A stretch of DNA of 6,976 nucleotides, from contig JASHRK010000324.1 of the NCBI GenBank assembly GCA_030037405.1, positions 1 to 6,976 of the forward strand, given 5' to 3'. Below the pieces are notes generated by a model. That model had not been told where the DNA came from, did not search any database, and saw nothing but the letters and a program-made list of their open reading frames with translations. The stretch is from Acidimicrobiales bacterium (lineage in GTDB: Bacteria > Actinomycetota > Acidimicrobiia > Acidimicrobiales > Bog-793). This document shows positions 1-5,478 of the stretch, piece by piece (within the stretch, counting starts at the first letter, position 1; every line of letters begins with the position of its first letter). The position numbers and the translations under genes were made by a program.

Positions 1-548
1 GCGAGCTCGTGCTGGCTCAAGGGCGAGACGATCTCGACTCGCCCGTCGCTCTCGGTACCGTACCGTTCGGCTAGGCGCGAGAGGGTGCTGCAGACTCGAG
101 AGAGCGTGTCGATGGTCCCGAGCTCGACCTGGCGGTTCGAGATCTCCCGCAACCTCGCAGCCCCGGCGCGCAAGAGCTCGTGGGAGACACGGGGATGCTC
201 CGCCAGGAAGGTCTCGAAGTCCGCAAGGCCGAGGCAGTCGAGCTCGACCGGCTCGAGGGCTATCACCGACGCCGAACGGGGGGCTCCGTCAGCCGCGCTC
301 ACCTCGCCGAGGAGCGAGCCAGGGTCCAATATCGACAGGATCACCTCGCGCCCCGATCGCCTGCTGCATATCTTTACCCGGCCCGTGCGCAGCACCATCA
401 CCTCGTGGCCAGCATCGCCCTCGCGAAACACGACGTCGCCGCGCGAAAAAATCCTCCGCCGGCTGCGGCTCTCGAAGTCCAAGACCTCGTCGTCCGTCAG
501 CCAGCGGAGGAAGTCTCCCTCAGGAGGTCCGGCCGCGTGGCCCGACAC
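1..548 (-). CDS. Crp/Fnr-family transcriptional regulator, 3' end beyond the window
   Basis: The reverse strand is open from GTG 548 to the window edge (182 codons). Residues ~25-120 read as a cyclic-nucleotide-binding domain: FSRGDVVFREGD, a beta-roll, then a phosphate-binding-cassette-like stretch with Gly81-Glu82 and PRSAS (90-94). This keeps the Glu, Arg and Ser that bind cAMP in CRP. A long helix follows (~115-150), and PLSQHEL at the edge matches the start of the winged-helix DNA-binding domain, which is cut off. The family senses a small molecule and binds promoters as a dimer. GTG 548 is the only in-frame start giving the usual ~30 residues before the beta-roll. No good ribosome site precedes it, but a small ORF ends 5 bases upstream, so translational coupling is likely (inference). 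The ligand and regulon cannot be read from the sequence. Family call is firm; the exact start is less so. Confidence 0.85.
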   Translation of the reverse strand, partial: MSGHAAGPPEGDFLRWLTDDEVLDFESRSRRRIFSRGDVVFREGDAGHEVMVLRTGRVKICSRRSGREVILSILDPGSLLGEVSAADGAPRSASVIALEPVELDCLGLADFETFLAEHPRVSHELLRAGAARLREISNRQVELGTIDTLSRVCSTLSRLAERYGTESDGRVEIVSPLSQHEL

Positions 549-553
549 CTCTG

Positions 554-727
554 TTAGGGGATGAGGCTCTTTCCGTGCTCCGGCCTGGCGTTCTCCGGCT
601 TGGCGTTCGCAGACTTCCTCCCCTGGACGCTCATCCCGCCGGACACGCTCTCGGCGCTCTCGTCGTCGACCGCCACATCCTCGTCGGGGTCCGTCAGGTC
701 CCTCGTGTCTTCCGGTCTCTCACTCAC
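554..727 (-). CDS. small hydrophilic protein (57 aa) upstream of the Crp-like gene
   Basis: GTG 727 to TAA 554 encodes 57 residues. An AAGGGAG ribosome site sits 6 bases before the GTG, the best such site in this part of the window. The first half is acidic (Asp/Glu/Ser rich), the second half is basic and contains a Lys/Arg-Pro-Glu repeat (AKPEN, ARPEH). No membrane segment, cysteine or known fold is visible, and I do not recognise the family. The stop lies 5 bases before the GTG of the Crp-like gene, so the two probably form one transcript and the small ORF may deliver ribosomes to its neighbour. An in-frame ATG at 634 is an alternative, shorter start. It could instead be an unexpressed leader. 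Confidence 0.5.
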   Translation of the reverse strand: MSERPEDTRDLTDPDEDVAVDDESAESVSGGMSVQGRKSANAKPENARPEHGKSLIP

Positions 728-828
728 CTGCAGCTCCCTTCGCTTGACTCATCCGATGCGACCTAGCTCTCTTACGACCTAGCGCAGCTGATGTAACCAG
801 GGTAAGGGAACGCCGAACGAATATCTAC

Positions 829-849
829 TAGGAACAATGTGTATTCCTA
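829..849. promoter_or_regulatory. inverted repeat TAGGAA / TTCCTA, possible operator
   Basis: A perfect 6-bp dyad (829-834 and 844-849) with a 9-base AT-rich spacer sits in the 234-base gap between the Crp-operon start (727) and the tRNA gene (962). It lies about 100 bases upstream of the small ORF on the minus strand. It could be a regulator site, including for the Crp-like protein, but it lacks the TGTGA/TCACA pattern of classic CRP sites. No convincing -35/-10 pair was seen next to it. Function is inferred only from position. Confidence 0.25.
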
Positions 850-961
850 CCCACCGGGTCTGCGGCCTCCGGCGGCGGCAGGAGTCTCGGTGAGCACGAA
901 GCCCTGTGTGCGTACGAGGCCCCGAGGTTCGAGCCACGGGTACACTGAGCACTCGCACCAA

Positions 962-1035
962 GCGCTCGTAGCCCAATTGGATAGAGCATCTGACTACGGA
1001 TCAGAAGGTTGGGGGTTCGAGTCCCTCCGAGCGCG
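962..1035 (+). tRNA. tRNA-Arg, anticodon ACG
   Basis: A full cloverleaf can be folded. The acceptor stem GCGCTCG (962-968) pairs with CGAGCGC (1028-1034). The D arm is GCCC/GAGC with one C-A mismatch. The anticodon stem TCTGA/TCAGA holds loop CTACGGA with anticodon ACG (996-998). The variable loop is AGGTT, and the T arm is GGGGG-TTCGAGT-CCCTC. The discriminator is G1035 and CCA is not encoded. A34 would be deaminated to inosine to read CGU, CGC and CGA. The sequence TACACT at 941-946 could be its -10 box, with no clear -35. tRNA genes are common integration sites, and a run of broken accessory genes starts just downstream. Confidence 0.95.
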
Positions 1036-1042
1036 CGCAAAG

Positions 1043-1127
1043 GACCTGGTCAGAGCCTCATCGACGAGTGCGAGGGCCTCCCCAGCGAACCGCAGGAATC
1101 AGTAGCAGGGGAGCGGGTGACCAGGTC
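1043..1127. repeat. 10-bp inverted repeat flanking 65 bases downstream of the tRNA
   Basis: GACCTGGTCA (1043-1052) and TGACCAGGTC (1118-1127) are perfect reverse complements. Each arm is itself nearly palindromic (GACC-N-GGTC), so this can also be seen as two copies of one 9-bp site about 75 bases apart. The first begins 8 bases after the tRNA. It may be a protein-binding pair, a relic of an integration site, or chance. Confidence 0.3.
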
Positions 1128-1173
1128 GACAGCGGCGGAAACGCCCTGTTCGAGCATCACTCCGTTTGGCTAG

Positions 1174-1863
1174 AACGGGCTACGTGGAGGCCAGGCATCT
1201 GATTGTGCATCCGACTCCTTCCCCGTTCATGGTGGACCCGAATCGAGCGCCCTCGATGACCCGTGGATCGCCGAGCTACGCCGGATCGCTCCGCAGTCGC
1301 CGATGGGGCCAGAAGCGGATCCTGTCCATCGCCCACCCGCTGGTGTACCGGCCACGGGTGTCATCTGAGCGGGCGCGACCTGGCTCGACGAGGAAGGCGT
1401 CGTCTGGCTTTGCGCGGTCCGCCGCCGGGAAGAGGGGTCGGACGACGACGCTTTCGAGTGGTTCGCCGAGCTTCGCCGCCAGGACGGCCAGCTCCTGCCA
1501 ACCGAGGACGACCGCCTGCGCGATCAGGCGGAGGAGGCTCTCCGATCGTTCGATCGGCTCACGAGAGCCCTCTTCGACCTGGTGGACGGAGCGCGCGCCG
1601 ACCTCGGGACGGAGCGCGTGGCGGACCTCGATGGGTGGCTGCCGAGCCGGGGCCAGGTGCTCCTCCAACGCCGCGAACAGCAGGTCCCTCACCTCGGCAC
1701 GGATGAAAGTTGCCCTCCACCGCCCGCACGCTGATGGCGCACCAGATCTCCTCCACCCCGTCTCCCTGGAAGGCGATCGCCCGGCTCCATGTTCGACGCG
1801 CGCAGCGACTGGCCGACGGGCGACGTTGGGCGGTTCGAGGCGGTCAGGCTCGGGATGCGGTAG
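1174..1863 (+). pseudogene. broken hypothetical gene with in-frame TGA and an inverted internal segment
   Basis: One plus-strand frame follows the TAG at 1171. It reads through DDPWIAELRR (from 1255), hits TGA at 1366-1368, then continues as WLDEEGVVWLCAVRRREEG and AFEWFAELRR to about DGWLPSR (ending 1650). It then turns into poor coding sequence and stops at TGA 1732-1734. The same frame resumes at 1789 with MFDARSDWPTGDV and ends RLGMR-TAG (1861-1863), where 22 of 23 third codon positions are G or C. The stretch between reads well only on the opposite strand (VEEIWCAISVRAVEGNF). No start codon is apparent for the N-terminus. An intact version would be about 200-230 residues and soluble. I do not recognise the family, though its C-terminus looks natural. 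It converges with the RHH gene and overlaps its end by 20 bases. Confidence 0.7.
1644..1787. repeat. 8-bp inverted repeats bounding an inverted 128-bp segment
   Basis: GAGCCGGG (1644-1651) and CCCGGCTC (1780-1787) are exact reverse complements inside the broken gene at 1174-1863. Reversing 1652-1779 in silico gives an open frame from CGG 1648 through the right repeat into ATG 1789, in the same phase as both flanks. The first 25 codons of the flipped segment have nearly all G/C third positions. A one-base slip near 1706-1708 (TTT on the reverse strand) separates this part from AEVRDLLFAALEEHL, which reads in the next frame and returns to phase near the right repeat. Eight bases is short for a dedicated invertase site, so a microhomology-driven inversion is more likely than a switch. 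Confidence 0.6.
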
Positions 1864-2119
1864 CGGAGCGGCTCCCCCCGGCAACCCGCTTGACGGACTC
1901 GACCGGGACGTCGAGGAGGTGCGCGGCGATGGCGGCATCGCCGGAGGCGAGGACGGAACGGGCGTGGTCGAAGCCCTTTTCGATCTGGTCGGCGTGGCGG
2001 ACGGCGTACTCACGAACGGCGCGGTCGACGACTTCGGCCTGGGTGGTGTCGATGAGAGCGGCGAGGTAGCGGATGCGCTGCTTGGTCTCCTCGCCGACCT
2101 TGATGGGCGCCTGGCTCAT
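1844..2119 (-). CDS. ribbon-helix-helix protein, orphan antitoxin-like
   Basis: 91 residues starting at ATG 2119. Residues ~5-45 fit a ribbon-helix-helix DNA-binding fold: a short beta strand (IKVGEE), helix A (TKQRIRYLAALI), a turn at DTTQ, and helix B (AEVVDRAVREYA). The remaining ~45 residues form a helical tail ending in a Ser/Ala/Arg-rich stretch, where antitoxins of this type bind their toxin. Family members are dimeric repressors, often of their own promoter. No PIN-domain or other toxin is readable downstream on the same strand, where the convergent pseudogene lies, so it appears to stand alone. Tandem repeats just upstream are a likely autoregulatory site. No strong ribosome site is seen, and the transcript may be leaderless. 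The fold is fairly certain; the partner is unknown. Confidence 0.75.
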   Translation of the reverse strand: MSQAPIKVGEETKQRIRYLAALIDTTQAEVVDRAVREYAVRHADQIEKGFDHARSVLASGDAAIAAHLLDVPVESVKRVAGGSRSATASRA

Positions 2120-2133
2120 GCCTAGAAGATAGC

Positions 2134-2150
2134 AGTACCTAAGTACCTAA
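2134..2150. promoter_or_regulatory. tandem GTACCTAA repeats, likely operator of the RHH gene
   Basis: GTACCTAA occurs twice with no gap (2135-2142, 2143-2150), starting 15 bases upstream of the RHH start. On the minus strand this reads TTAGGTAC-TTAGGTAC, followed by TATCTT, a possible -10 close to the ATG. Ribbon-helix-helix dimers commonly bind tandem short repeats that overlap their own promoter, so autoregulation is a reasonable inference. Confidence 0.45.
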
Positions 2151-2220
2151 ACACCTCAAGGCGGAGCAGATCAGACCCAAGAAGGAGCACGATCCGGAGA
2201 TACCGGACGTGAGCCAGACT

Positions 2221-2248
2221 CGGGGTAGGGCCGGGGTAGGTCCCCTCG
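2221..2248. repeat. direct repeat CGGGGTAGG with a small hairpin
   Basis: CGGGGTAGG appears at 2221-2229 and 2232-2240. The second copy runs into TCCCC, so GGGG-TAGGT-CCCC can fold as a 4-bp stem, extendable by CCG/CGG with a bulge. It lies in the 243-base divergent gap between the RHH gene and the MbcA-type gene. No role can be assigned. Confidence 0.25.
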
Positions 2249-2299
2249 GTATCAGCCACGGAGTGGGCACGGCTCATGCAGCTCCGATGCTGGCGGTAT

Positions 2300-2328
2300 G
2301 ACGTTAAGCAGACACTATACTAGACGTT
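2300..2328 (+). promoter_or_regulatory. promoter region of the antitoxin-toxin operon with direct repeats
   Basis: TATACT at 2316-2321 is a good -10 box about 42 bases before the GTG of the antitoxin gene. No good -35 is found at the right distance (2293-2298 is GCGGTA). The -10 is bracketed by a direct repeat, GACGTTAA (2300-2307) and GACGTTGA (2323-2330), spaced 23 bases, roughly two helical turns. Antitoxins of this class repress their own operon, so the repeats are operator candidates. Confidence 0.4.
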
Positions 2329-2362
2329 GACCTGTTGAATCACACGACTGTAAGGAGACGGT

Positions 2363-2698
2363 GTGACCGTACTGAGCGGGGTCCTCGACGAGCTGATCGA
2401 CACCCACGTCATCGACGCCGGTGACCTGGCCCAGATCACCGGCGCCACCTCGCGCAGCGTCAGCCGATGGACCACCGCCAAGGCCATGCCCCGCCGCGAC
2501 GCCGAGGACCGCCTCCTTGAACTCAAAGCCGTGGTGGACCAGCTCCGGTCAGTCCTTCGCGACGAGTCAGCCCGGTTGTGGCTACGCAGCCCAAACCCCG
2601 ACCTCGACTGGCGCAAACCGCTGGAGCTGATCGCCGAAGGCGAGTACCGGCGGGTCATCGGAGCAGTGCTGGCTATGGCCGAGGGTGTGACGGCATAG
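2363..2698 (+). CDS. Xre/MbcA/ParS-type antitoxin (DUF2384 toxin-binding domain)
   Basis: 111 residues from GTG 2363, with AAGGAG (2352-2357) five bases ahead. Residues ~18-55 form a helix-turn-helix (DAGDLAQITGATSRSVSRW). Residues ~62-108 carry the toxin-binding domain typical of MbcA/ParS antitoxins: an arginine-rich helix, then WLRSPNPDLDW, PLELIAEGE and a final helix. In this family the C-terminus caps the active site of a RES-domain toxin, while the HTH half represses the operon. The partner gene begins 4 bases after this stop, the standard arrangement. The antitoxin itself looks complete and undamaged, unlike its toxin. It resembles Mycobacterium MbcA in architecture, but I do not assign that symbol. 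Confidence 0.88.
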   Translation: MTVLSGVLDELIDTHVIDAGDLAQITGATSRSVSRWTTAKAMPRRDAEDRLLELKAVVDQLRSVLRDESARLWLRSPNPDLDWRKPLELIAEGEYRRVIGAVLAMAEGVTA

Positions 2699-2702
2699 CC
2701 GG

Positions 2703-3233
2703 GTGCCTATCGACGCCGGCCGAGTAGCCACCGCACCGCTCTCGTCGTTCACCGGCCAGGGGTGGAGGCACCTTGCCCCCCGCTACGACTGGCTCAGCGG
2801 GGAAGGCTCACGAATCCACGGCGGACGCTTCAACCCGCCCGGCAGCTTCCCCGTCCTCTACCTCTGCGAGAGCAGACCCTGTGCGGTTGCAGAACTACAA
2901 CGGCTCGGGCAACGCCAGGCCATCGGAGTCGAAGGGCTGCTCCCAAGGGTGCTCTATCGCTACGAAATCGCTCTCGACCGAGTCCTTGACCTCACCGACG
3001 ACCAAGTATGCACTCACGTCGGCCTGGGCCAGGACGTCCTCACCGGACCCGACTGGACTACCTGCCAAGAGCTCGGCTCCACCCTGCACGCCCTCGGCGC
3101 CTAGGCCATCACCTCACCTTCGGCCACCGGGGTCGGAGAGATTCTCGTCGTGTTTGTCCAGCAGATCGGCCTCGGCCGCCTCGAACCCCATCTCGCCGAG
3201 GAATGGCACTCACTCGACCAGGTGGAGGGATGA
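2703..3233 (+). pseudogene. RES-domain toxin interrupted by an in-frame TAG
   Basis: GTG 2703 opens a RES-domain protein, named for conserved Arg, Glu and Ser. Visible are the GGRFNPPG box (Arg42), VLYLCES (Tyr53) and AVAELQ (Glu64). The frame stops at TAG 3102-3104 after 133 codons. The very next codons, still in frame, read ITSPSATGVGEILVVF and run to TGA 3231-3233. That is the expected C-terminal part, with the conserved Ser at about codon 138-140. With the stop replaced the protein would be 177 residues, close to MbcT-type toxins. A single C-to-T change (CAG to TAG) would explain it. RES toxins degrade or ADP-ribosylate using NAD. Loss of the Ser-bearing lobe should remove activity, leaving a cognate antitoxin without a working toxin. 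Programmed readthrough is possible but unsupported. Confidence 0.85.
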
Positions 3234-3252
3234 CCTGCCATCCACGGACAGG

Positions 3253-3606
3253 CTACGGGTTGGGGGATGCCGAATCTGAGGGCTCAAGCGTGTGCTTCTT
3301 GGCCCCCGGCTTCTCCCTCTCCACCACGAACGACGCCGTGACCTGCAGCTTTCTCCCCAGCCGCAGTTGGGGATCACTTCACCGGGGCGCAGGGTCGTGT
3401 ACAGCGGGCGGAGCTCGATAGCCGGATCTACATCGGCGACATCTGCATTGGCGAGATCGCAGTCGTGGGTTGCAACCGCCCACAGCCTGTGCAAGCCCGG
3501 CGACCGCTCAGGGATGCCCGACTGGCCCGAGGACGACGGCGTCGAGCGGAAGCTCGAACTCGACGATCGAGCCCTGGCGCCAGCCCGCCTCGTACACCGA
3601 TGCCAC
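3253..3606 (-). pseudogene. frame-broken gene with a THDCDLA motif, family unknown
   Basis: Three minus-strand pieces in different frames read as one decayed protein. Piece one (GTG 3606 to TGA 3508) gives YEAGWRQGSIVEFELPLD. Piece two (about 3515-3350) gives LWAVATHDCDLANADV and AIELRPLYT. Piece three, ending at TAG 3253, gives LQVTASFVVEREKPGAKK. The pattern of a WxQGS opening, a strand leading to HDCDLA, then an ELRP strand resembles small hypothetical proteins often found in accessory regions, but I cannot name the family or function. The codons in each piece are GC-rich at the third position, which supports former coding. At least two frameshifts are needed. It converges with the RES gene, 20 bases apart. 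Confidence 0.45.
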
Positions 3607-3619
3607 ACCACCGAGCGCC

Positions 3620-3900
3620 CTACTCGTGCAGCGCGGTCGTGGGGCCGGCGCGTCGAGGGCGGTCGCCGACCAGCAGCCCCGTCCGGCGGGGGCGGAGCAG
3701 GTCAAGGGCGGCGAGGTACGCCCGACCCGGGTCGCCGCCAGCTCGCAGCTCGTCGACGGCGCTGCGCTGGCCCGCTGGAGCCGTATCGAGAAGGGTCCCC
3801 GTTCGCTCACGGTCTCGGTCGGCGAGCAGGGTGTGGCCGAGCGCAATGTGAGCCAGCTCGTGCACCCTGGTTGCTGCGGGTGCGTCCCGGTGGTCTACGA
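3620..3900 (-). pseudogene. zincin-type metallopeptidase fragment (HExxH), 5' truncated
   Basis: A minus-strand frame open to TAG 3620 contains ATRVHELAHIALGH just after the end of the upstream gene (stop at 3901). HELAH is the zinc-binding HExxH motif in the context used by ImmA/IrrE-like and ArdC-like peptidases of mobile elements. Only about 8 residues precede ATRV before the frame runs into the C-terminus of the DinB-family gene, so the N-terminal domain is missing and no start or ribosome site is visible. The expected downstream Glu-rich helix (E..A..A) is not clear; instead a segment with VDELRAGGDPGRAYLAALD follows. Most likely this is a remnant joined to its neighbour by deletion. Which peptidase family it came from is uncertain. 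Confidence 0.5.
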
Positions 3901-4638
3901 CTAGAACCGGACGTGTTCGGCCCACGCGGCGGCCAAGGCTTCGTCCCCGACCAGCTCTGTCGAGGCAGGACGGCTGAGTGTCCACAACAGCAGATCCTGG
4001 CCGCTGCCGCGTACTGTCAGATCTCCGTTTCCGTGTTCCACCCGGACTTGCGGCGGCGACGCGATCGTCAGCATCCGCTCGCCGGCCCCGTCCGTACGGT
4101 GAAAGTGCACCGTACGTCCCTCACCCCAGGTCGGCGGTTGCCGCTCCCACTGGAAAGGCAGGAAGGTCGTCAGGAACTCCGCCAGCCCGTCGTCGGCCAC
4201 GTCACCGGGGATCGTCCAGGCCTCACCTGCAGCAGCCGTCGCGTCGAAGGCGTGGACCGCGGTCTCGTGCGCCTGCCTCCGGGCCCAGAAACGAGTCGGC
4301 GCCTGGGATCCGAACGCCCACATGCCTCGGTCGGGATCTGCCTCGTTCAATGCGCCCAGCAGCTCGAAACGCCGCTCGTCTGCCCAGTCGGCCAACGCTT
4401 CGCCGGTCAGCTCCGGCGCTGTCGGAAAGGGGAGCGCTTCGGATGCGGCGGTCCTCACCATGCCCGCGACCCACTCGTGCACGCGCCCGATGTGCGCCAG
4501 CACCAAGCTCACGGTCCAACCTGGACACCACTGCACCGCCGCTTCGGGGGCTTCCCGACCTGCTGTCGTCAGGGCAGCGCCCGCCGACACGATGGTTTCG
4601 CGGGCCGTCTGGAGGTCCACGGAAAGATCAGTGGTCAC
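3901..4638 (-). CDS. maleylpyruvate isomerase / DinB-family mycothiol-dependent-type enzyme
   Basis: 245 residues from GTG 4638; a TAG three codons upstream rules out a longer start in this frame. The N-terminal four-helix DinB-like domain shows WCPGWTVSLVLAHIG, with His49 as a metal ligand, and RRQAHETAVHAFDA, with His124 and His129 as the second ligand cluster. The C-terminal ~80 residues (from about 160) look like the SCP2-like domain of the MDMPI family, ending in SGQDLLLWTLSRP. Members are usually metal-dependent thiol transferases or isomerases that use mycothiol, which points to Actinomycetota. The actual substrate cannot be inferred. The gene is intact in the middle of broken ones. 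Its GTG overlaps the stop of the decayed nucleotidyltransferase frame (GTGA), so it may be translated by coupling; TAGGA at 4650-4646 is a modest ribosome site. Confidence 0.85.
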   Translation of the reverse strand: MTTDLSVDLQTARETIVSAGAALTTAGREAPEAAVQWCPGWTVSLVLAHIGRVHEWVAGMVRTAASEALPFPTAPELTGEALADWADERRFELLGALNEADPDRGMWAFGSQAPTRFWARRQAHETAVHAFDATAAAGEAWTIPGDVADDGLAEFLTTFLPFQWERQPPTWGEGRTVHFHRTDGAGERMLTIASPPQVRVEHGNGDLTVRGSGQDLLLWTLSRPASTELVGDEALAAAWAEHVRF

Positions 4639-5060
4639 TGAGCAATCCTACGAGTTGCCTCCTGGAGGAATGGTCGAGCCGGCAGATAGCTGGCTGACGA
4701 CGGCAAGGTCGCCCGGAAACCCGGCAAGCGCGCATGCACGACGTCGAGTTCGCTGTACTCCGTCTCAAAGGTGCGAGACGTGCTCTCGGCAAGCGACTCG
4801 GGGTCCGCCCGCAGCTCGTCGATGGGCTAGGTCGCATCGCCCACCCGTTCCAGTGCCTCAAGCTCCTCAAGTGCGGCGAAGAGGCCGCCCGTTCTCTGGG
4901 TCAGCCGCCGGAACGATGTCGAGGTCGGTCATCGGCAGGTCCACGCCTTGAGCGATAGCAGGCTAGCTCCGAGGGCGACGTAACGCACCTTGTGGCGGGC
5001 GAGCGCATCGAGCGGAGGGAGCGCTCGGAGCTGCGCCCTTCTTGCCCGCTTTCTCACCAC
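4635..5060 (-). pseudogene. decayed nucleotidyltransferase (AbiEii/MNT-like toxin)
   Basis: Starts at GTG 5060 or 5057, three to six bases after the XRE stop. Frame one reads LDALARHKVRYVALGASLL, then slips near 4945-4947. The next frame gives GVDLPMTDLDIVPAADPEN, slips again near 4884-4890, and the third gives LFAALEELEALERV, an in-frame TAG (4829-4827), then TFETEYSELDVVHARLPGF. This order matches nucleotidyltransferases: a VRYVxxG strand, the TxDLDI catalytic Asp pair, PEN and a helix, then a strand ending ELDVV. The first slip looks like loss of one G from a GG run. The C-terminal helices are not recognisable, and the last frame runs to TGA 4637-4635 across the start of the next gene. Paired with an XRE regulator it resembles a nucleotidyltransferase toxin-antitoxin unit, here inactive as sequenced. 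Confidence 0.65.
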
Positions 5061-5063
5061 GAC

Positions 5064-5424
5064 TCAGCCGCGCAGCCGTGCGGGCTCCGCCGGCGTCGGG
5101 CGGCGCAAGGCAACTACCTCGCTGCGAGCTCGCTCGGCATTGCGCCGCCCCTGTTCCTCTCCCTCGGGCGCATCGCGCGCATACTGCACGCGGTCAGCGG
5201 GGGTAAGGGACTCGACGGACATGCACAACTCCGTCCCACAGCACCTGACAAGTCGCTCGAGGCTGGTGAGCGACGGGTCCTTCTTCCCAGTCTCGTACTG
5301 GGAAACGACAGGTCGGGCGATCCCCGCCCGTCGGGCTAGGGCCTCCTTGCGTCAAGCCGGCCCGACGGCGAGCGTCGAGCAGCAGTCCTCCCGCAAGCGT
5401 GCGACGTCCAGTCTCGGTGCTCAT
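5064..5424 (-). pseudogene. XRE-family HTH regulator with a one-base frameshift
   Basis: ATG 5424 starts RRRTLAGG-like sequence leading to LLLDARRRAGLTQ, the first half of an XRE helix-turn-helix. At 5347-5348 the frame shifts; the next frame continues EALARRAGIARPVVSQYETG, exactly the second half (recognition helix and the YETG turn). The rest runs through SLTSLERLVRCCGTELCM to TGA 5064. Removing one A from an AA run gives a single 119-residue protein. The codon junction CAA-GGA-GGC would become CAG-GAG-GCC. Such regulators typically precede nucleotidyltransferase toxins, as here, and repress their own promoter. The long C-terminal tail after residue ~75 is charged and not conserved to my eye. 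An assembly error in the AA run is a real alternative. Confidence 0.75.
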
Positions 5425-5434
5425 TGGTCATGTT

Positions 5435-5450
5435 GTAGCCAATCGGTTAC
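5435..5450. promoter_or_regulatory. imperfect dyad upstream of the XRE gene, likely operator
   Basis: GTAGCC (5435-5440), spacer AATC, then GGTTAC (5445-5450): five of six positions pair. It sits 10 bases upstream of the XRE start codon and next to TACAAC (minus strand), a possible -10. XRE regulators bind dyads of this size, so it is a plausible autoregulatory site. Confidence 0.35.
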
Positions 5451-5478
5451 TTCGAGCAGTCGCCGCCGAGTGCCTCGG

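Noticed and set aside
720..752. 10-codon ORF (ATG 752) overlapping the start of the small acidic ORF
   Set aside because: It contains the ribosome site of the next ORF and has no evidence of its own beyond a start and a stop.
779..1105. ORFs on both strands across the tRNA region, including one resembling common annotated 'proteins'
   Set aside because: They are conceptual translations of the tRNA gene and its complement; the cloverleaf explains the sequence.
1276..2013. 245-codon minus-strand frame opposite the broken hypothetical gene
   Set aside because: Its first part is antisense to the RHH frame region in low-complexity Ser/Pro sequence. Its plausible middle is explained by the inverted segment, and the rest mirrors the plus-strand acidic coding frame codon for codon.
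1166..2125. 319-codon plus-strand open frame
   Set aside because: It is out of phase with the recognisable pieces of the hypothetical gene and antisense to the RHH gene; composition is Arg/Ser/Gly-rich noise.
2703..3233. Stop-codon recoding (TAG/TGA readthrough) as a shared explanation for the internal stops
   Set aside because: The stops differ (TGA, TAG, TAG), occur beside frameshifts and deletions, and the intact genes here end normally at the same codons.
3292..4641. 449-codon plus-strand open frame
   Set aside because: It runs antisense to the intact DinB-family gene and across two remnants; its Arg/Pro/His-rich translation resembles no protein and is a typical high-GC shadow.
5021..5030. 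GCGCTCGGAG, reverse complement of the tRNA acceptor end (CTCCGAGCGC), as a possible att site
   Set aside because: Only 10 bases, inverted relative to the tRNA, and inside the start of the nucleotidyltransferase coding remnant; chance match is likely.
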